From Hyparrhenia diplandra (lineage: Eukaryota > Streptophyta > Magnoliopsida > Poales > Poaceae), in NCBI GenBank assembly GCA_015847255.1, contig JADLZK010013179.1, forward strand, positions 1 to 64,000: 64,000 nt of DNA. Reading direction: 5' to 3'. The position numbers and the translations under genes were made by a program. The notes beneath the pieces are model-generated. The model was not told the origin of the DNA. It was given only the letters and a program-made list of their open reading frames with translations, and made no database searches. Shown in pieces: positions 1-12,637 of the stretch. Position 1 is the first letter of the stretch. Each line of letters begins with the position of its first letter.

Positions 1-1874
1 ATCTTGTAACTAATGACATACATTTTGATGCTCATATGTTGACTGAGGAAGAACGCCAACTCGGAGCGTTGGGGAAGCCCTCAATAGCGGGAGGACAGTG
101 CCCCCTTCCAAAAGGACTAAAATGCAGCTCTAGTCCATCTACGAAGCTGGAGTGAACATGTCTCATCGATTGTTTTGATCCATGATTAATACGGTTTTTT
201 TTTTTCTGAACGGGACTGCGTGTATTTTGATTAGAGGGGGGAGTGTCAATTAACGTAAAACAATCTGATACCAAGCACTTAATGTTGGGTAACCAGAACT
301 GTCAAAGCTGGAAGAATGACCTCACAACATACCAACATCCATAGACAGAGAGTCTAGGTTGCAAGTACATACAATAGTATGGGCTGTAAGGCCTACATGG
401 GCCAGAAAGAGAAAACAAAAATAAGTAAAGGTGACTGATCCGCCTAAAAAAAACACTAAAGGTGACTGAGAATAATCGGAGTCAAGACACATTTAGTTTG
501 AGTAGATGAAATGGATGTTGAGCTGGAGTCTAGGCTTCGGTAAAGTAATCTGCAAACTAATGTTCAAAAGCTGTACTGAAGGTCAATGGTAGACTGTTGG
601 CAGTGGGAGCATATGAAGGAGGCATCAACACCACACCAATGTGCTTAGTGAGCTCATACTTGGCAGGATTGTTGGCAATTTGTATACATTGGTGTTGTTA
701 GAGCAGTCTCTCCGTGCTACTTGTCACAGGGTGTGTTGTATGTCTTCCACGCTCCAGCTGCTGTTTTCCATTGGCATCACAGCTTTTCTACCCACGTGCA
801 TCCATTGAGTTCCGCCGTGAGCTCTAGGGTTGGTCCTATGGCATCGCTACATGCTATGGCGCAGCTGATGGTGCCGGAACTGGCAGTAAGAGATTACTCT
901 AGGTAAAATAAAAGTCAATGCATCATAGTAATTCGCGTGAAATTTTTAACAACAATTTATTTATGCTGTAGGGCCGTTTGGTGCACCTCAAACCTCTTTA
1001 GTTCAATTATTTGTACTATTTTTTTAAAAAAATAAATAAATAATTAAATAGTAAATCTTAAACTAAACATGTTTAGAGGTGCACCTAATTGTCACCAATT
1101 TGCACCCCTCGCTCGACCACACTCACCCACAAAGGAATTCGTTCCAGGATGTTTTAATCCCTTATTAATGCCAAACTTCAAGCTTGGGATCAGCCCACAT
1201 TTGAGCCAAGGATCATATGTAAGGCCAGCCATGTAGTGCTTCTTAGACCAGCATTGTAGTAACGTAAACAACCAATCAAACCGGTCAAATCAAGATTGAT
1301 CGGTCCACACCCAATCCAAAAGATAATACTAACAAGAAACAAGGGAGTAGCGAACGGTTACTTAGTACAAGCCACTAAAATCTACCAGCCAGGTTGCAAT
1401 TGGTCTCAAATGTCCTCAAGCAAACCTGCCATGCTAGGGACCCTCTTATGAACAAAAGATTGTTGTATAACATAAGACAAGATAAACTGGAAGCATGCCA
1501 TTAAAATTGTCATATACATGCCACTAAAATCCCATGTGGTTCCAAAATAAAACGGAAATTGTAATGGCATCGAAGTTAGTAATAACGTACAGTTACACCA
1601 GGTGTCCAAATTGGCACCCTTAGTGCCCCAAAGTCTTTGTACTCGCACAGATCAATACATTGCAGCACATTCCTAATGTACAAAATAAACTCAAAGATCT
1701 GTCAGCACAGATCCTCAGACAAAACAGACACAGATAGGGATCCCCATCAAGAGACAATAATGGCCAAATCAGAAAACAAGTGACCACAAGGAAGTTCCTC
1801 GACATGGTACTATCGTGTGAACCAGGAATATAGCAATGGAACATGAGGTCCAGTTACATCTATGTGACACACGT
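1..1874. other. Intergenic / RPB2 3' flank, no gene recognised
   Basis: AT-rich sequence downstream of RPB2, which is transcribed leftwards. The short open frames here lack recognisable domains and codon bias. A short palindromic MITE-like segment lies at about 971-1088. The part next to 1875 probably includes the RPB2 3' UTR, but I cannot place a polyadenylation site with confidence. Confidence 0.5.
971..1088. repeat. Short palindromic MITE-like repeat
   Basis: The segment opens with GGGCCGTTTGGTGCACCTC, which resembles the termini of many grass MITEs. It closes with GTTTAGAGGTGCACC, so GGTGCACCTC and GAGGTGCACC form inverted ends around an AT-rich core. It could fold into a hairpin. No clear target-site duplication was seen, so the class is unassigned. 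Confidence 0.4.
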
Positions 1875-4800
1875 TCAGCGCTTCTTCTGATCCTTCCCTG
1901 TCTTCATATCATGGGTAAGCATTCTGGGAGCAATGGCCATTGCCATAAGCTCCTGGAACAGAAGCTTACATGCATAGGGTATGTGTACCTGCAGACAAGT
2001 AACATTTTATCATGTCAGTTAAACCAGCAGTTAAAGACTAAATGCCACAAATGGCAAACCAGCTCTTTCAAAAACACAAACAAATCTACTTACTTGGACA
2101 ATGTCAGTCTTGTTCTTGCAGCCCCTACATTCGAACGAGTTTTTCTTTAGGTTAGCAATTGCGATGAGACCACATTTCTCACATACATGGACTCTGTATG
2201 CATCACTCTGGTCAAACAGCCTTTCCTTCAGGAAGAAGGCTGCTCCATGTGCAATCATACAATCCCTTTCCATTTCTCCAAAGCGGAGACCACCATCACG
2301 AGATCGCCCCTCTGCTGGTTGCCGGGTGAGTATCTGAACAGGACCACGTCCTCTCGAATGTATCTTGTCATCCACCATGTGCTTGAGTCTTTGGTAATAC
2401 GTGGGACCCAGGAAAATCATTGCTGTCAGTTTTCTTCCGGTGTGACCATTGTACATGGTCTCAAATCCACGCATTTGATAACTACATGTATGAAGAGCTT
2501 TGCTGATGTTATCCACCTGGTAAATAGAAAATCCAGTTTATTAAGCATGTTTGGCAGAGCACAGGCCCTTGAATTCAATCTTTTATTAAGAATGACCAAG
2601 AGTCAAGAACAACTAGTCAAAAAAAAGAACACTTACAGTCACATCCGTGAATGGAGTGGCATCGCCTTCCTTCCCCATCTGAGCCGCAACTTTACCCATG
2701 ATACACTCAATCAGCTGCCCAATAGTCATACGGGATGGAATAGCATGTGGATTCACAATAATATCAGGTGTGATGCCTTCCAATGTCCAGGGCATATCCT
2801 CTTGAGTGTAAGTCATCCCAACAGTTCCTTTTTGTCCATGCCTACTGCTGAACTTGTCTCCAATTTGTGGTATGCGAACAGATCGCATCCTAACCTTGAC
2901 AAATCTTAGACCATCCGCGTTTGTTGTCAACAGAACCTGTACAGAATACATCAGTCTTAGTAGCTTGTTGGTGAAGTTCCAAGCACATCACAAACCACCT
3001 GTTCAAATAGGAACATGAGAAACTACTAACCTGATCTACCATGCCACTTTCACTGTGACGCAGAGAAGTACTATGATCACGCTTCGAGTACCTAGAAGCT
3101 TGCCCTTGAGCGTCATCCTGTGGAATAGGAGATGTCTTCCCAATAATGACATCTTCCCCCGAGACCCTTGTTCCCTGATATATGAATCAAACATATGCAA
3201 TCAGCATTACACCTGATGAAGATAAACCTGCAGCAATGAACTCCACAACTCACAGGTGGTGCAAGGCCATCATCATCTAGTTTATCATATGACCCGTGGC
3301 GCATTCCCTACAAGAGAAAGTTATTAGAATATTTGCCTCATGAGAAGAAAAGAGAACTGTAATACAATTTCGAAAACACACCATAGTATTTTCCCTGTTT
3401 GGACGACCAAATTCCTCTTTGACAAGTGTACCCATCTTCTTTTCCTCATCTCTGCATATAAGATTAAATCATCAGCCTGAAGGCAATTTAAGCACTAGAC
3501 TACATGGAAGCCCAGCTTAGAATTTGCACTGTACCTGTAAGAGCGGAAAAATAGTGAACGAAAGAACCCACGATCTATGGAAGATTGATTCATAATAACA
3601 GAATCTTCTTGATTATATCCAGAATAACAAGCAATAGCAACAATTGCATTCTGCACCAAATCACCAAAATAATATTGATAATCAATGCACAGAACATAAA
3701 GGAAACATGACATGTAGAAAACACCCTGAAATTATTGGGCAAAATGCACACTCACAATGCCAGCAGGTAACTGTCTGAAGTGCAAATGTTCCATAGCACG
3801 AGTAGTAACTAGAGGCTTTTGTGGGTAGTATAGAACATAGGCCAACGTGTCCTGGGATCATGATGGCAGATAGATAAGGTACAGACCTATAACAACATGT
3901 GAAGAAAATCAAACAAATAGTGTACTCACCATCCTTAATTGGTAGTTGGTAACATAAATTCCCATGGCTTGCTTTCCCATAGCAGACTGATATGTATTAC
4001 GAGGTGACTGCATAATCAATGGAAAGAATTAGACCTTGTCAGAAGGGGGACTATACAACTGAAACCCCACAGAAGTGAATGGTTCACCTGGTTGTGGTCA
4101 GGAAAAGGAATAATCGACGCACAAACACCAAGTATCAATGAAGGATGAATCTCACAATGTGTGTAAGTTTCAGAGTAAGCCTCATCTGGGCTGTTCCTTG
4201 CATTTCGAAGATCCTGAAATTGTTTCATTGGCGTCAGTAGGTGAACGTGAATATAGACTGAAAAAAGGCAGGGCTGCTCGCCTGCTCCACATAGAAGAAT
4301 CTCCAGAATGGTAATAGACAAAATCCCTTTCATACACAAGGGCCTCAGAATACGTTCAATCAGGTACACATGCATAACTCACTTACACTTATGGTCATGG
4401 AGATCATGGTAGTCTCCTCTTCTTCAGTATCTATATACTCTATGTATCCTTTTGAGACCAATTCATGCCAGCCTTCCTCAGGAGACTCCTGGATAAGTGG
4501 ACAGAAGGATAGAAGAAGCTTGTGAGAAAAATTATACACATGTAAAGTTAATTGGAAGCCAGCACATGTTGATCAATGTCGGACCCTTTGTTGCAATTTA
4601 ATGATATGCGCCTTCCTGATGAGCAGCCTCTGGCCCTCAACAATAAACAATGGACGACTGCAGCGTCCATAATCTGTGTAGAGTCGAAGTTCTTTAAGGC
4701 GGATATCACGAACCACACCAACTTCAGTGTTGACATCAATCTGAAAAATGAAAACCAAGCAAATCTGAGATCTCAAGGCCGACTGAACTCCCTTAATAAT

Positions 4801-5292
4801 ATCCAATATTAACTGTCTATTTATAACCTATCAAAGTAAATGGAAATTCTAGTAGGAACTCCCTCCATCCCAAATTGTAAGTCATTCCAACAATCCTCAA
4901 GTTTGACCAAATTTATACGATAAGATAATAACTTTTAGGATGTCAACTAAGTATCATTGATTCATCGTTAGTTATATTTTCATAGTATACCTATTTGATG
5001 TCACAAATCCTTGCAATACTTTCTATAATTTCGTTCAAACTTGAGGGTGCCTTAACTCTCCAATATTCTTGGAATGACTTGCGGTTTAGAATGGAGTACT
5101 TTTTTGAATCATAAATACAGCAGGGGAAGCCCCACCGTAAGATTTTGTCATGAAAATTCCAGTAGATACTTGTGTCATGAAAAGAAGTTTGATTGCATAT
5201 CGAACACCGTTGTTAAAAACAATTACCTCAAATCAGTTTGAGTGTGTAACAAATAGTGGCAGGATTTTTAAAAAGAACTTTTGTACAAAATC

Positions 5293-5325
<33 letters not shown>

Positions 5326-8300
5326 GGGGGGTGACTCATCTAATTTGTCTTTCTGTCTGCTATTAGAAAGTATAGCATGGAACAAACCTGTCTTCTTAAA
5401 CGCCTAAGAGTCTTAACCAACAGGTCAGGGTTCCTATGAATTCCAACCCAACAACCATTGACAAAAATTTTAGCAGCTTGTGGAATGACGGCTGGTGATA
5501 TCTCCTGCAAAAAAAAAAATGAAATAAAGTAAATCAAAATAGTGTAATAACTTGTACCAAAACAAAACCATAAGGTTTGGGAGGGTATAATAACCAAATA
5601 AAAATGCATGTACACACTGACAAGAAAATGAAAACAAACCTCAAAATTTTTCTGTGCCCCACTCCTCCAAAAATTCCAAAATTGGATTTGCAGCAGAACC
5701 AACAGTTATATATACCATCAAGGCAAGATTTTTCACCAAGCCACAAGCCTGAGCACAGGGCACGTAGAATTATAGAGCAACTGAATAACCAATGTTAAAT
5801 GGTTTGGAAAATGAGTTAGGACACCAAATTGCTTACTTGTCCTTCTGGTGTTTCAGCAGGGCACATCATTCCCCAATGTGAATTATGCAACTGGCGGGGT
5901 TTTGCCAATTTTCCTATTGGATTGGTTAGAACAAAATTTTAAAATCAATGTATTCATGGAGAAGTATTAGATGAGAGAAAATTTGGGATATTCACCTTCA
6001 CGCCCAATGGGAGAGTTCAGCCTCCGGAGATGTGAAAGTGTAGAAGCATAGGTCAGCCGATTAAGCACCTTTGTAAGAAAGATTATGGAACATAGATCAG
6101 CAAATTTTTCATTAAATGAAGTCAGATGTAGTGCCTTAGAAATGAGCATAGAAGTGAAGAAAAAAATAGGCACCTGAGAAACCCCAGCTCTGGTTCCAGC
6201 TTGGTTAGCCTGTCCCCAGTTTCCAGTAGCAAGGGAGTACTTCAAGCCACTGGTAATAGTTTTTTTGCTTTGATAGCAAATTGCAAATTAACTTCCTTTC
6301 CATTATCTACACACTAGGATCAAGGAAAAGGAAGAGTTAATAACCACAAGGATCGAATGGCGGGGAAAATAGAATTTAACAGTTTAGACAGCAAAAAACC
6401 TTTTGCACATAAGATCTCACATCCCTGGTTAACTTCCTGAAAAGCTGTTACAGAAAAAAATAAGGCAATTAATCCAGAAAAAGAGATTAACAGCATTTAA
6501 TATTCTGGTATATTTAGGCAAACCATTCTAAACAGCCCTCCAAGCAGTGGACCAGCAAGATCTAGTCTTTTGTTTCCATAATGATCACGATCATCCTCAG
6601 CTCTTCGACCAAGAGCGCACATCAGTAGGCGGTGAATAATATACCTGCAAAACAAAGAGTAAATAAACCTCGCTGCTTTCAACAGAAATTTAATATTTGC
6701 AGATGCCAGCCACAAGACTTGACAAGGAGCGCATACCCAAAATAGTATGCCTTCTTAGTTTCACAGAATTCACCAACACCAACATGAGGCAACATTTCCT
6801 TTTGAAGTATTTCCTTTGCATATCTGAAATAGAAAAAGATGTAAGCATGGGCGGAACAACTCAAAACTTAGTGATGTAAGGTCAACTCTTTGCTTGACAT
6901 ACTTAATTCTCTTTTCTCGAGTAACACCAACTGTTGCACCACGTTTTCCAATGTAGTCCAGAGCAACCTATGAGCAATCAAACTAAAGCTTTTAAAAGAA
7001 GAAAGATAATCCTGAGCTCAGCTCAAAATGTGAATAACAACTGAATAAAACAACATGGTCAAAGCAAGCATTGGTTGAAGTAAAAGCCAAGTTCCTCCAG
7101 TCGAGCCAGCTGAACAAGCACCTGTTGATTTTGGATGACAAAAGCTTCCTCCAGTGATGGGCGTAGCAATTCCATCATTTGTGTATCAGAAAAGTCATAA
7201 CATATATGCTCCAGTATATCCTTGTCGGCAACAAATCCTAATGCTCGAAATACAATGATAATGGGAATGTCCGCACGAATATAAGGCAGAGTTGCACGGA
7301 TATATTGACCAGATGATCCCTGCAGTATAAAAAACATATCACAGATGTAACATTTTATAAGGTCAGCTTGCCTCACTGCAGTACTAAACCCCTCCTAACT
7401 TGTACAAGATGTAAGAAGCAGACATATGCATTGAGAACTATTTTTTTTAAAAAAAATGTAAGTCACTAACCCCTTTTGCTCCTGCTCGTGAAAGCATCCG
7501 TACAAACATGCTGCTGGCTGGTCTGTTCTGGTTCTCAGCCATGGAACGTACTTCAGCAACATATGCAAATTTGTTAGGTTGTCTCTTCTTAAAAACATAG
7601 ACATGGTTGGTGCTCATCTTCTCCTGGGCAATAAGAACCTTTTCGCTTCCATTGATAATGAAGTAACCACCTTGGTCATAAGGACACTCCCCTAGTTCAG
7701 TGAGATCCTTCTCAGATTGTTGATACAGCGTGCAGTAACTAGAACGCATAACATGATTGGAACCTGCAGAATATTAGAGGATTGAAGAGAGAACAATAAA
7801 ATTGAGAAAACTTTCTTCATATGCTAAGTACAGCACCTTCCCAATAAACACTTTCGGATAATCTGCAGTCTCTGTAACTTCCTCACAGTCATGTCCTTTC
7901 TTCATTACTCTGTATGACACATCAACATACAGTGGTGCAGAGTATGTCAAGTTCCTGAGTCTTGCTGATTTTGGAAATAAAGTAGCTGTCTCTCCATCAG
8001 CTTCAGTCATCATTGGCTTGCTGAGATAGATTTGACCAAAGCTGATCTTGTGCAGAGTCTAATGAAGAATATAACGGAAACTATAAGTCACAAGGACAAA
8101 GGCAAAATGATGAATAATAAGATAATTCGAGTTCCACTGAAACAATATAGCACCGAAGGAAAAACTTGATAGAATTTGTGTTGGCTATGCTACAAGCTTT
8201 GGTATATGTTATTTTCTTCATGGATATTTTCACATATAGACTAGGATGGCATGATATATTGCTAGGAATTGCAAAGGATCAAAATGACCCAAAAATCAGA

Positions 8301-9551
8301 TTGTATTGCAGCCCCACACATATTAGTGAAGGCGACTGCTGTATTCAGACACTATCAAAAGATATCGGTATAGAGCTTCAACATTTTAATACAAGTTCCA
8401 ATTAATAATCTTGCATACTTACCAAGGTTTTAAGGAAAGGATAAATATTTTATGAATTTACCAGTGGTTATTTCACAAATCAATCCATGTCTTAAAAAGA
8501 CTTGTCCAAGAGAATTCAGAAAGGTCTTGAGACTTATTTGCTTATCACAAGTGCTTTGTCATTATTGATTGATTTCACAGAAATTTTCAATGCTAATCTG
8601 CTAATTGTGTTTTTCCTTTGCAAGCACTTCTACTTGCATTATCCATTACTTGCAAATCACACCACGCAGCTCCTCAAGCAAATAAAGTACAAGTGGTCCA
8701 AAACCCATGAAACATGAGAGGTGCTATCTTCATCATAAGGTCAACCCCATAAATGCCTAGTACCAACTGAAGATCACTACAAATGCCCTCATCAATGTAC
8801 TTCTTGTGCTACCATTGTGAAACTCAAGAATTCCCTACCATATATGACACCAAGTGAACTTCAGCATGAGCTATCCTAGACACTAGTAGAACTGACCGAT
8901 TCCACAACCCTCTGTCCACCATTGCCAGGGTGCAAAATTCACCCTCAGCCATAAAACTAGGCACTTGTTTTCGCACTAGTTCCAAAACCCTAAGTGGCCA
9001 TCTAATCAAGCAGGCGCCCAGATAAAGGATGGCAAAAGTGATGAGTGCAGACCATGGTAACGAGACACCCCGTCATACCAAGCTCCCCAGCGCCCCAGCC
9101 TAATCGCCCAATCTAATCTAACAGCAGCAGTGAACAATTCAAGCCACACTTGCAACGGCCGATCAGAGTGGGGCAACAACCTCGGCAAACTCGGCCTGGC
9201 GGCCGGGGGGTTGTGCTGCGACTCGGGGCGGATCTCGATGTCGGCAGACTCATCGACAATCTCCTGCATGGTGTTCTGGATGAACTCGTCGAAGGAGTCG
9301 AGCTGCTGGCGCACGAGGCCCTTCTCCTCGAAGTAGGCGGAGATGACGGCCCAGGCGTCATCCTGCGTGATCTCTTCCTCTAGCTCGGGGTCCACATCCG
9401 CATCCTCCTCCATCTCGTCGGCGTCCCCGCCCCCGCCGCCGTACCCCATCTCGTCGTCCTCCTCCGCGGCGTACCCCGCGTGGCCGCCGCCGTGCTGGTG
9501 ATGCCCGCCGTAGCCCATCTCCATCCCCTCCTCGTACTCGTCATCCTCCAT
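1875..9551 (-). CDS. RPB2: DNA-directed RNA polymerase II second-largest subunit (RPB2), 25 exons, frame-broken
   Basis: RPB2 forms the active-site cleft of nuclear RNA polymerase II with RPB1. Reading GT-AG exons by conserved sequence gives: 9181-9551, 7837-8058, 7471-7763, 7122-7319, 6903-6967, 6737-6823, 6524-6644, 6400-6444, 6174-6313, 5996-6068, 5837-5913, 5640-5748, 5388-5504, 4585-4740, 4387-4488, 4088-4213, 3930-4007, 3756-3851, 3535-3650, 3382-3451, 3254-3307, 3031-3174, 2637-2936, 2094-2516, 1875-1988. Landmarks are the acidic/Gly-His N-terminus, [30 protein letters not shown] and a C-terminal CxxC...CxxC zinc site (CEKCG...CRGCK). After correction the product is about 1,229 aa, near the family's roughly 1,190 plus a longer N-terminus. 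Four indels break the frame, in exons 1, 3, 9 and 12. Family identity is certain. Whether this copy is functional depends on whether the indels are real. Confidence 0.95.
4858..5099. mobile_element. Stowaway-like MITE in an RPB2 intron
   Basis: The left end reads ACTCCCTCCATCCCAAATTG and continues with TAAGTCATTCCA. The right end is its imperfect inverse (TGGAATGACTTGCGGTTTAG, then AATGGAGTACT). The ends and a length of about 240 bp are typical of Stowaway MITEs derived from Tc1/Mariner transposons. It lies in the intron between exons 13 and 14 of RPB2 and touches no splice site. Confidence 0.7.
5295..5324. repeat. Poly(T) tract of 30, followed by G7
   Basis: An uninterrupted T run within the same RPB2 intron as the Stowaway MITE. 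It reads as poly(A) on the gene's coding strand. It may be a retroposon tail remnant or simple homopolymer expansion. Its length is likely to be unreliable in long-read data. Confidence 0.8.
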
Positions 9552-10452
9552 GGACGGAGAGCCCTAGCCCTAGTGGCGAGCTGCTACGATGGGGGCGGGG
9601 GTGGGGATCGACGTCTCGGCGAGTCGCCTCTCCGAGAGCTAGAGACGGCGGTAGGGGTGGGGGTGGGGGTGCGGGGCGAAGTGGCGAGGGGAAGCGGATT
9701 TGGGTTCTCTGATTTTGGTTGGGTTCTCTGATTTTGGTTCGCAATATAGGAAGGAACAGCCGAAGTCGGTTTGGGGTTTCAGGCCGACCAGGGAGAACGG
9801 ATGGGTTAATGGGCTTTTAAGGTAAGTAAGTGAGGCCCAGTTTGACTAGGACGCTAGCTTCCAGTTAAAATCCCCTCGAAAAAAAAAAAAAACCCCTTCG
9901 TGTTGAGAATCCCAGTGGTGAAGGTGTCATTGGGATGAACTTGATTTCGAGAAGCCTTAAGGATTGAAGGTTTATTAGTGATCAAGTTTCAGTTCGTATG
10001 TGAATCGAGCAATGTATCATGCCTGGATGTATGCTTATCTAACTCTCTAACTCTTATGAGTACACTAGATTTAGAATTTAGAATTTCATGATGACCATGC
10101 CATACATTCTAAATCATCTTAGGACCCAACTCTGTACAGTGTGTGAACACTTAACTCGTACGTGTATGAAAGAGAGTGGCATGTTATAGAAACCTTTCAT
10201 GTTTTGATTTATTTCATTCAAAACTTGCTCTGCACCATTTAACTCATATGTACAAATATTGGAGGGAGTGGTGTGGCATAGAGACACTTGTTTTGAAATC
10301 GGACTTTACACCATGCTCATACACGCTACTTTAACTTTGCATTTAACTCATATGTACAAAGACATGAAAGTCGTTTAAGTCCTTTGGATTCCCTATAAGC
10401 GACGATGACACTCACTGAGCAAGTACACCCGCCGCCAATTACAAATTTGCAA
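9552..10452. promoter_or_regulatory. RPB2 upstream region and CNGC 3' flank
   Basis: The roughly 900 bp between the RPB2 start codon and the CNGC stop codon must hold the RPB2 promoter and 5' UTR (right of 9551) and the CNGC 3' UTR (left of 10453); both genes run leftwards. The first 200 bp are GC-rich with GGGGGT repeats, then composition turns AT-rich. No convincing TATA box was found. Confidence 0.45.
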
Positions 10453-12637
10453 TTAGTAGTCGTCGCGGAAGTCTGGTTCCCTTGGCTTTGGCATGGGCAT
10501 GAGGAGCTCGGGCACAGCGGGCACGGGGGCCCTCCTGGAGCGCTGGCGGTGCACGCCGCGCATGGCGTTGGCCGCGAAGCGCGACACCAGTACGGTGGTC
10601 CTAATCCCCTGCTGGACCTGCCGTCGTCCTCCTCGTCCTCCTTGCGCCGCAGCTCGGCCGCCCTGCGCTTGAGGTGGCGGCGCCACGCGGCCTGGATGTA
10701 GGTGGCCGCCCAGGTGCGCCACTGCTGGGAGTAGAAGCGGAACGTGTGCTGCACCGCCTTGCTGTGCATGCGGCGGAACTGCCCCGCCACGAACTTGAGC
10801 TCCTCGGCGTGCAGCGCGAAGGCCTCGACCTCGGAGAGCGCCATGACGGTGCGCGTGGACGACGGCAGGCAGGCCCCGGCCTTGGGGTCGAGCGCCCACG
10901 TGAGCAGCTCCTCCCCGCAGAAGTCCGACTCCTGGAGCAGGCTGCGGTTGTAGAAGCCCGTGCGCCCGCCGTCGGTGGTGATGCTCTCCAGGGTGCCGCG
11001 GATGATGAAGACCATCTGGTCCACGGGGTCCCCCTCCCGGGTGATGTAGGTGCGCTCCGTGCACAGGCTGGGCTTGAGGCGCTCGCAGATGGCGTCCAGG
11101 AGGCGCTCGTCCATGTTGGCGAAGAGCGGCACCCGGCGGACGAGGCCCAGGCAGAGGTGGCGCTTGATGTCGCGGCGGAGGTCCTTGGGCAGGTTCTGCA
11201 CCAGCGCCTCCTCGTCCACGCCGTGGGTGTTGAGCCACTTGTACTGGTCGTAGCGGCGGACGCGGTCGCGCAGCTCGGGGCAGCAGCCGGTGGTGCATCC
11301 ACTGCTCCGAGTCGCGCTGCTTGACGCGCATCTCCTCCAGGCGCACGGTGAGGGACTGGAGGTACGTCTGGATGTTGCCGATGAGCATGGCCATGAGGAT
11401 GAGGCCGAAGATGGCGAGCGCGATGGAGAAGAGCGCCTCCCGGTGTAGATGCTCGTCTTGAGGCCCTGCCCGAGGGTGCTCAGGTTGGCCAGCCCCCACC
11501 AGAGGCAGAAGAGCAGCTTGGAGGCGGTGTCCTTGGTCTTGAGCACGTCCGACGTGACCGCCGGCGAGTAGATGCCGTAGTTGAAGGGGATGCTGCCGTC
11601 CCGCTTGGGCTCGCAGGTCTCGTTGATGACCTGCATTTCGATTTCAGTCCCGATCTCATAGTCTCGCCAGCTGACTCCTCTTAATGAAACACGGACCTGC
11701 CGCGTGATGGTGCGCCGGTCCAGGAACCCCAGCTGCCGGTCGTTGCCGCAGTACATGTAGATGTGGTTGCACCCGGGGAACTCGTCGCACGCGTTCCGCC
11801 AGCAGTCGCTCACGCGCTCGATGGACAGCAGGTACCAGAAGGCGCCCACGATGTGGTTCGCCAGCATGTACCACAGCAGGTAGTAGGCGGCGCCGGCGTA
11901 GGCCGTCTCCGCGAACACGCCGCTGGTGCGCTTCAGCTCCGAGGAGATGGGGTAGATGCGCACCACGCGCGGGACGTACTGGAGGAAGACGATGAAGAGC
12001 AGGCTGTTCTTGGTGTCCAGCACCGCCGTGCCCTTGGACCGGTGCAGAAACTTCCAGATCACCACCTGCGGCAGCGGGAGCACGGACGCGAGGTCGGCGG
12101 CGAAGAAGCGCCGCATGTAGCGGCGCGCGATGAGCGCCGTGTCGATCACCAGCTCGCCGCGCCCGAACACCCGCGACGACGGCTTGATGTAGGCGGTGCG
12201 GAACTGCAGCGCGATGCGGCCCAGGAAGAAGAGGTCCACCACGCTGCGCACCACCGTGGTGGAGATGGCGAGCCAGCGGTCGATGCCCACGCACAGGTTG
12301 CCCTCGTCGGTCACCATGGGCAGGTAGAAGAACATGGGGTCCACGGCGATGGCCACGATGCACGAGATGAGGAACGCGCGGTTCAGCCGCACCAGCACCG
12401 GGTCCTGCGGGTCCAGGATGCGGCGGGAGGTGTTCTTCAGGTCCTCCTGGAACACGGCCGCCATGGTGGCCCCGGCCCGGATCGACCGCCCGATCGTGCG
12501 CGCAGCTGCGCCGACCCCTGCGTGATCACGCCGCGGGCCAGCGACTCCGAAGGCATGAACCGCCGCCGGGACGCGCTGACGCTCACGCCGGCGCCGGCGC
12601 CATAGTCCATCTGGAATGCCGACTGGTCGTACGACAT
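10453..12637 (-). CDS. Cyclic nucleotide-gated ion channel (CNGC, group III-like), frame-broken
   Basis: A plasma-membrane cation channel of the plant CNGC family, used in Ca2+ signalling. From the N-terminus at 12637 (MSYDQSAF) the order is: soluble N-terminus; S1-S6 membrane region including SRVFGRGELVIDTALIARRY and LPLPQVVIWKFL; pore WWGLANLSTLGQG; C-linker (LPKDLRRDIKRHLCL); cyclic nucleotide-binding domain (phosphate-binding part FCGEELLTWALDP); IQ calmodulin motif (YIQAAWRRHLKRR); and a tail ending PKPREPDFRDDY at 10453. The corrected product is about 706 aa, normal for CNGCs. A 66-nt GT-AG intron (11631-11696) is inferred because its in-frame translation interrupts a conserved segment. 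Four indels break the frame, near 12500, 11440, 11278 and 10610. The group III assignment rests on remembered similarity to CNGC15/17/18-type sequences. Confidence 0.92.
11631..11696 (-). other. Inferred 66-nt intron of CNGC, frame-neutral
   Basis: On the minus strand the segment begins GTCCGTG after CAG and ends AATGCAG before GTCATC, matching GT-AG rules. It is 22 codons long with no stop, so both spliced and retained forms keep the frame. The 22 residues it would add fall between RTITRQ and VINETCEP, in the extracellular S5-pore linker, where I know of no such insert in the family. It is short for a plant intron but within range. Confidence 0.65.

Noticed and set aside
1875..9551. Calling RPB2 a pseudogene
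   Set aside because: Four frame breaks were seen, but intact splice sites, fully conserved motifs and the same kind of breaks in unrelated genes fit sequence error better. It is left as a gene with a caveat.
10674..12605. Long open frames antisense to the CNGC gene (for example 10674-11324 and 11763-12605 plus)
   Set aside because: They are shadows of GC-rich coding sequence on the other strand. Their translations are low-complexity and the minus-strand frames carry clear CNGC domains.
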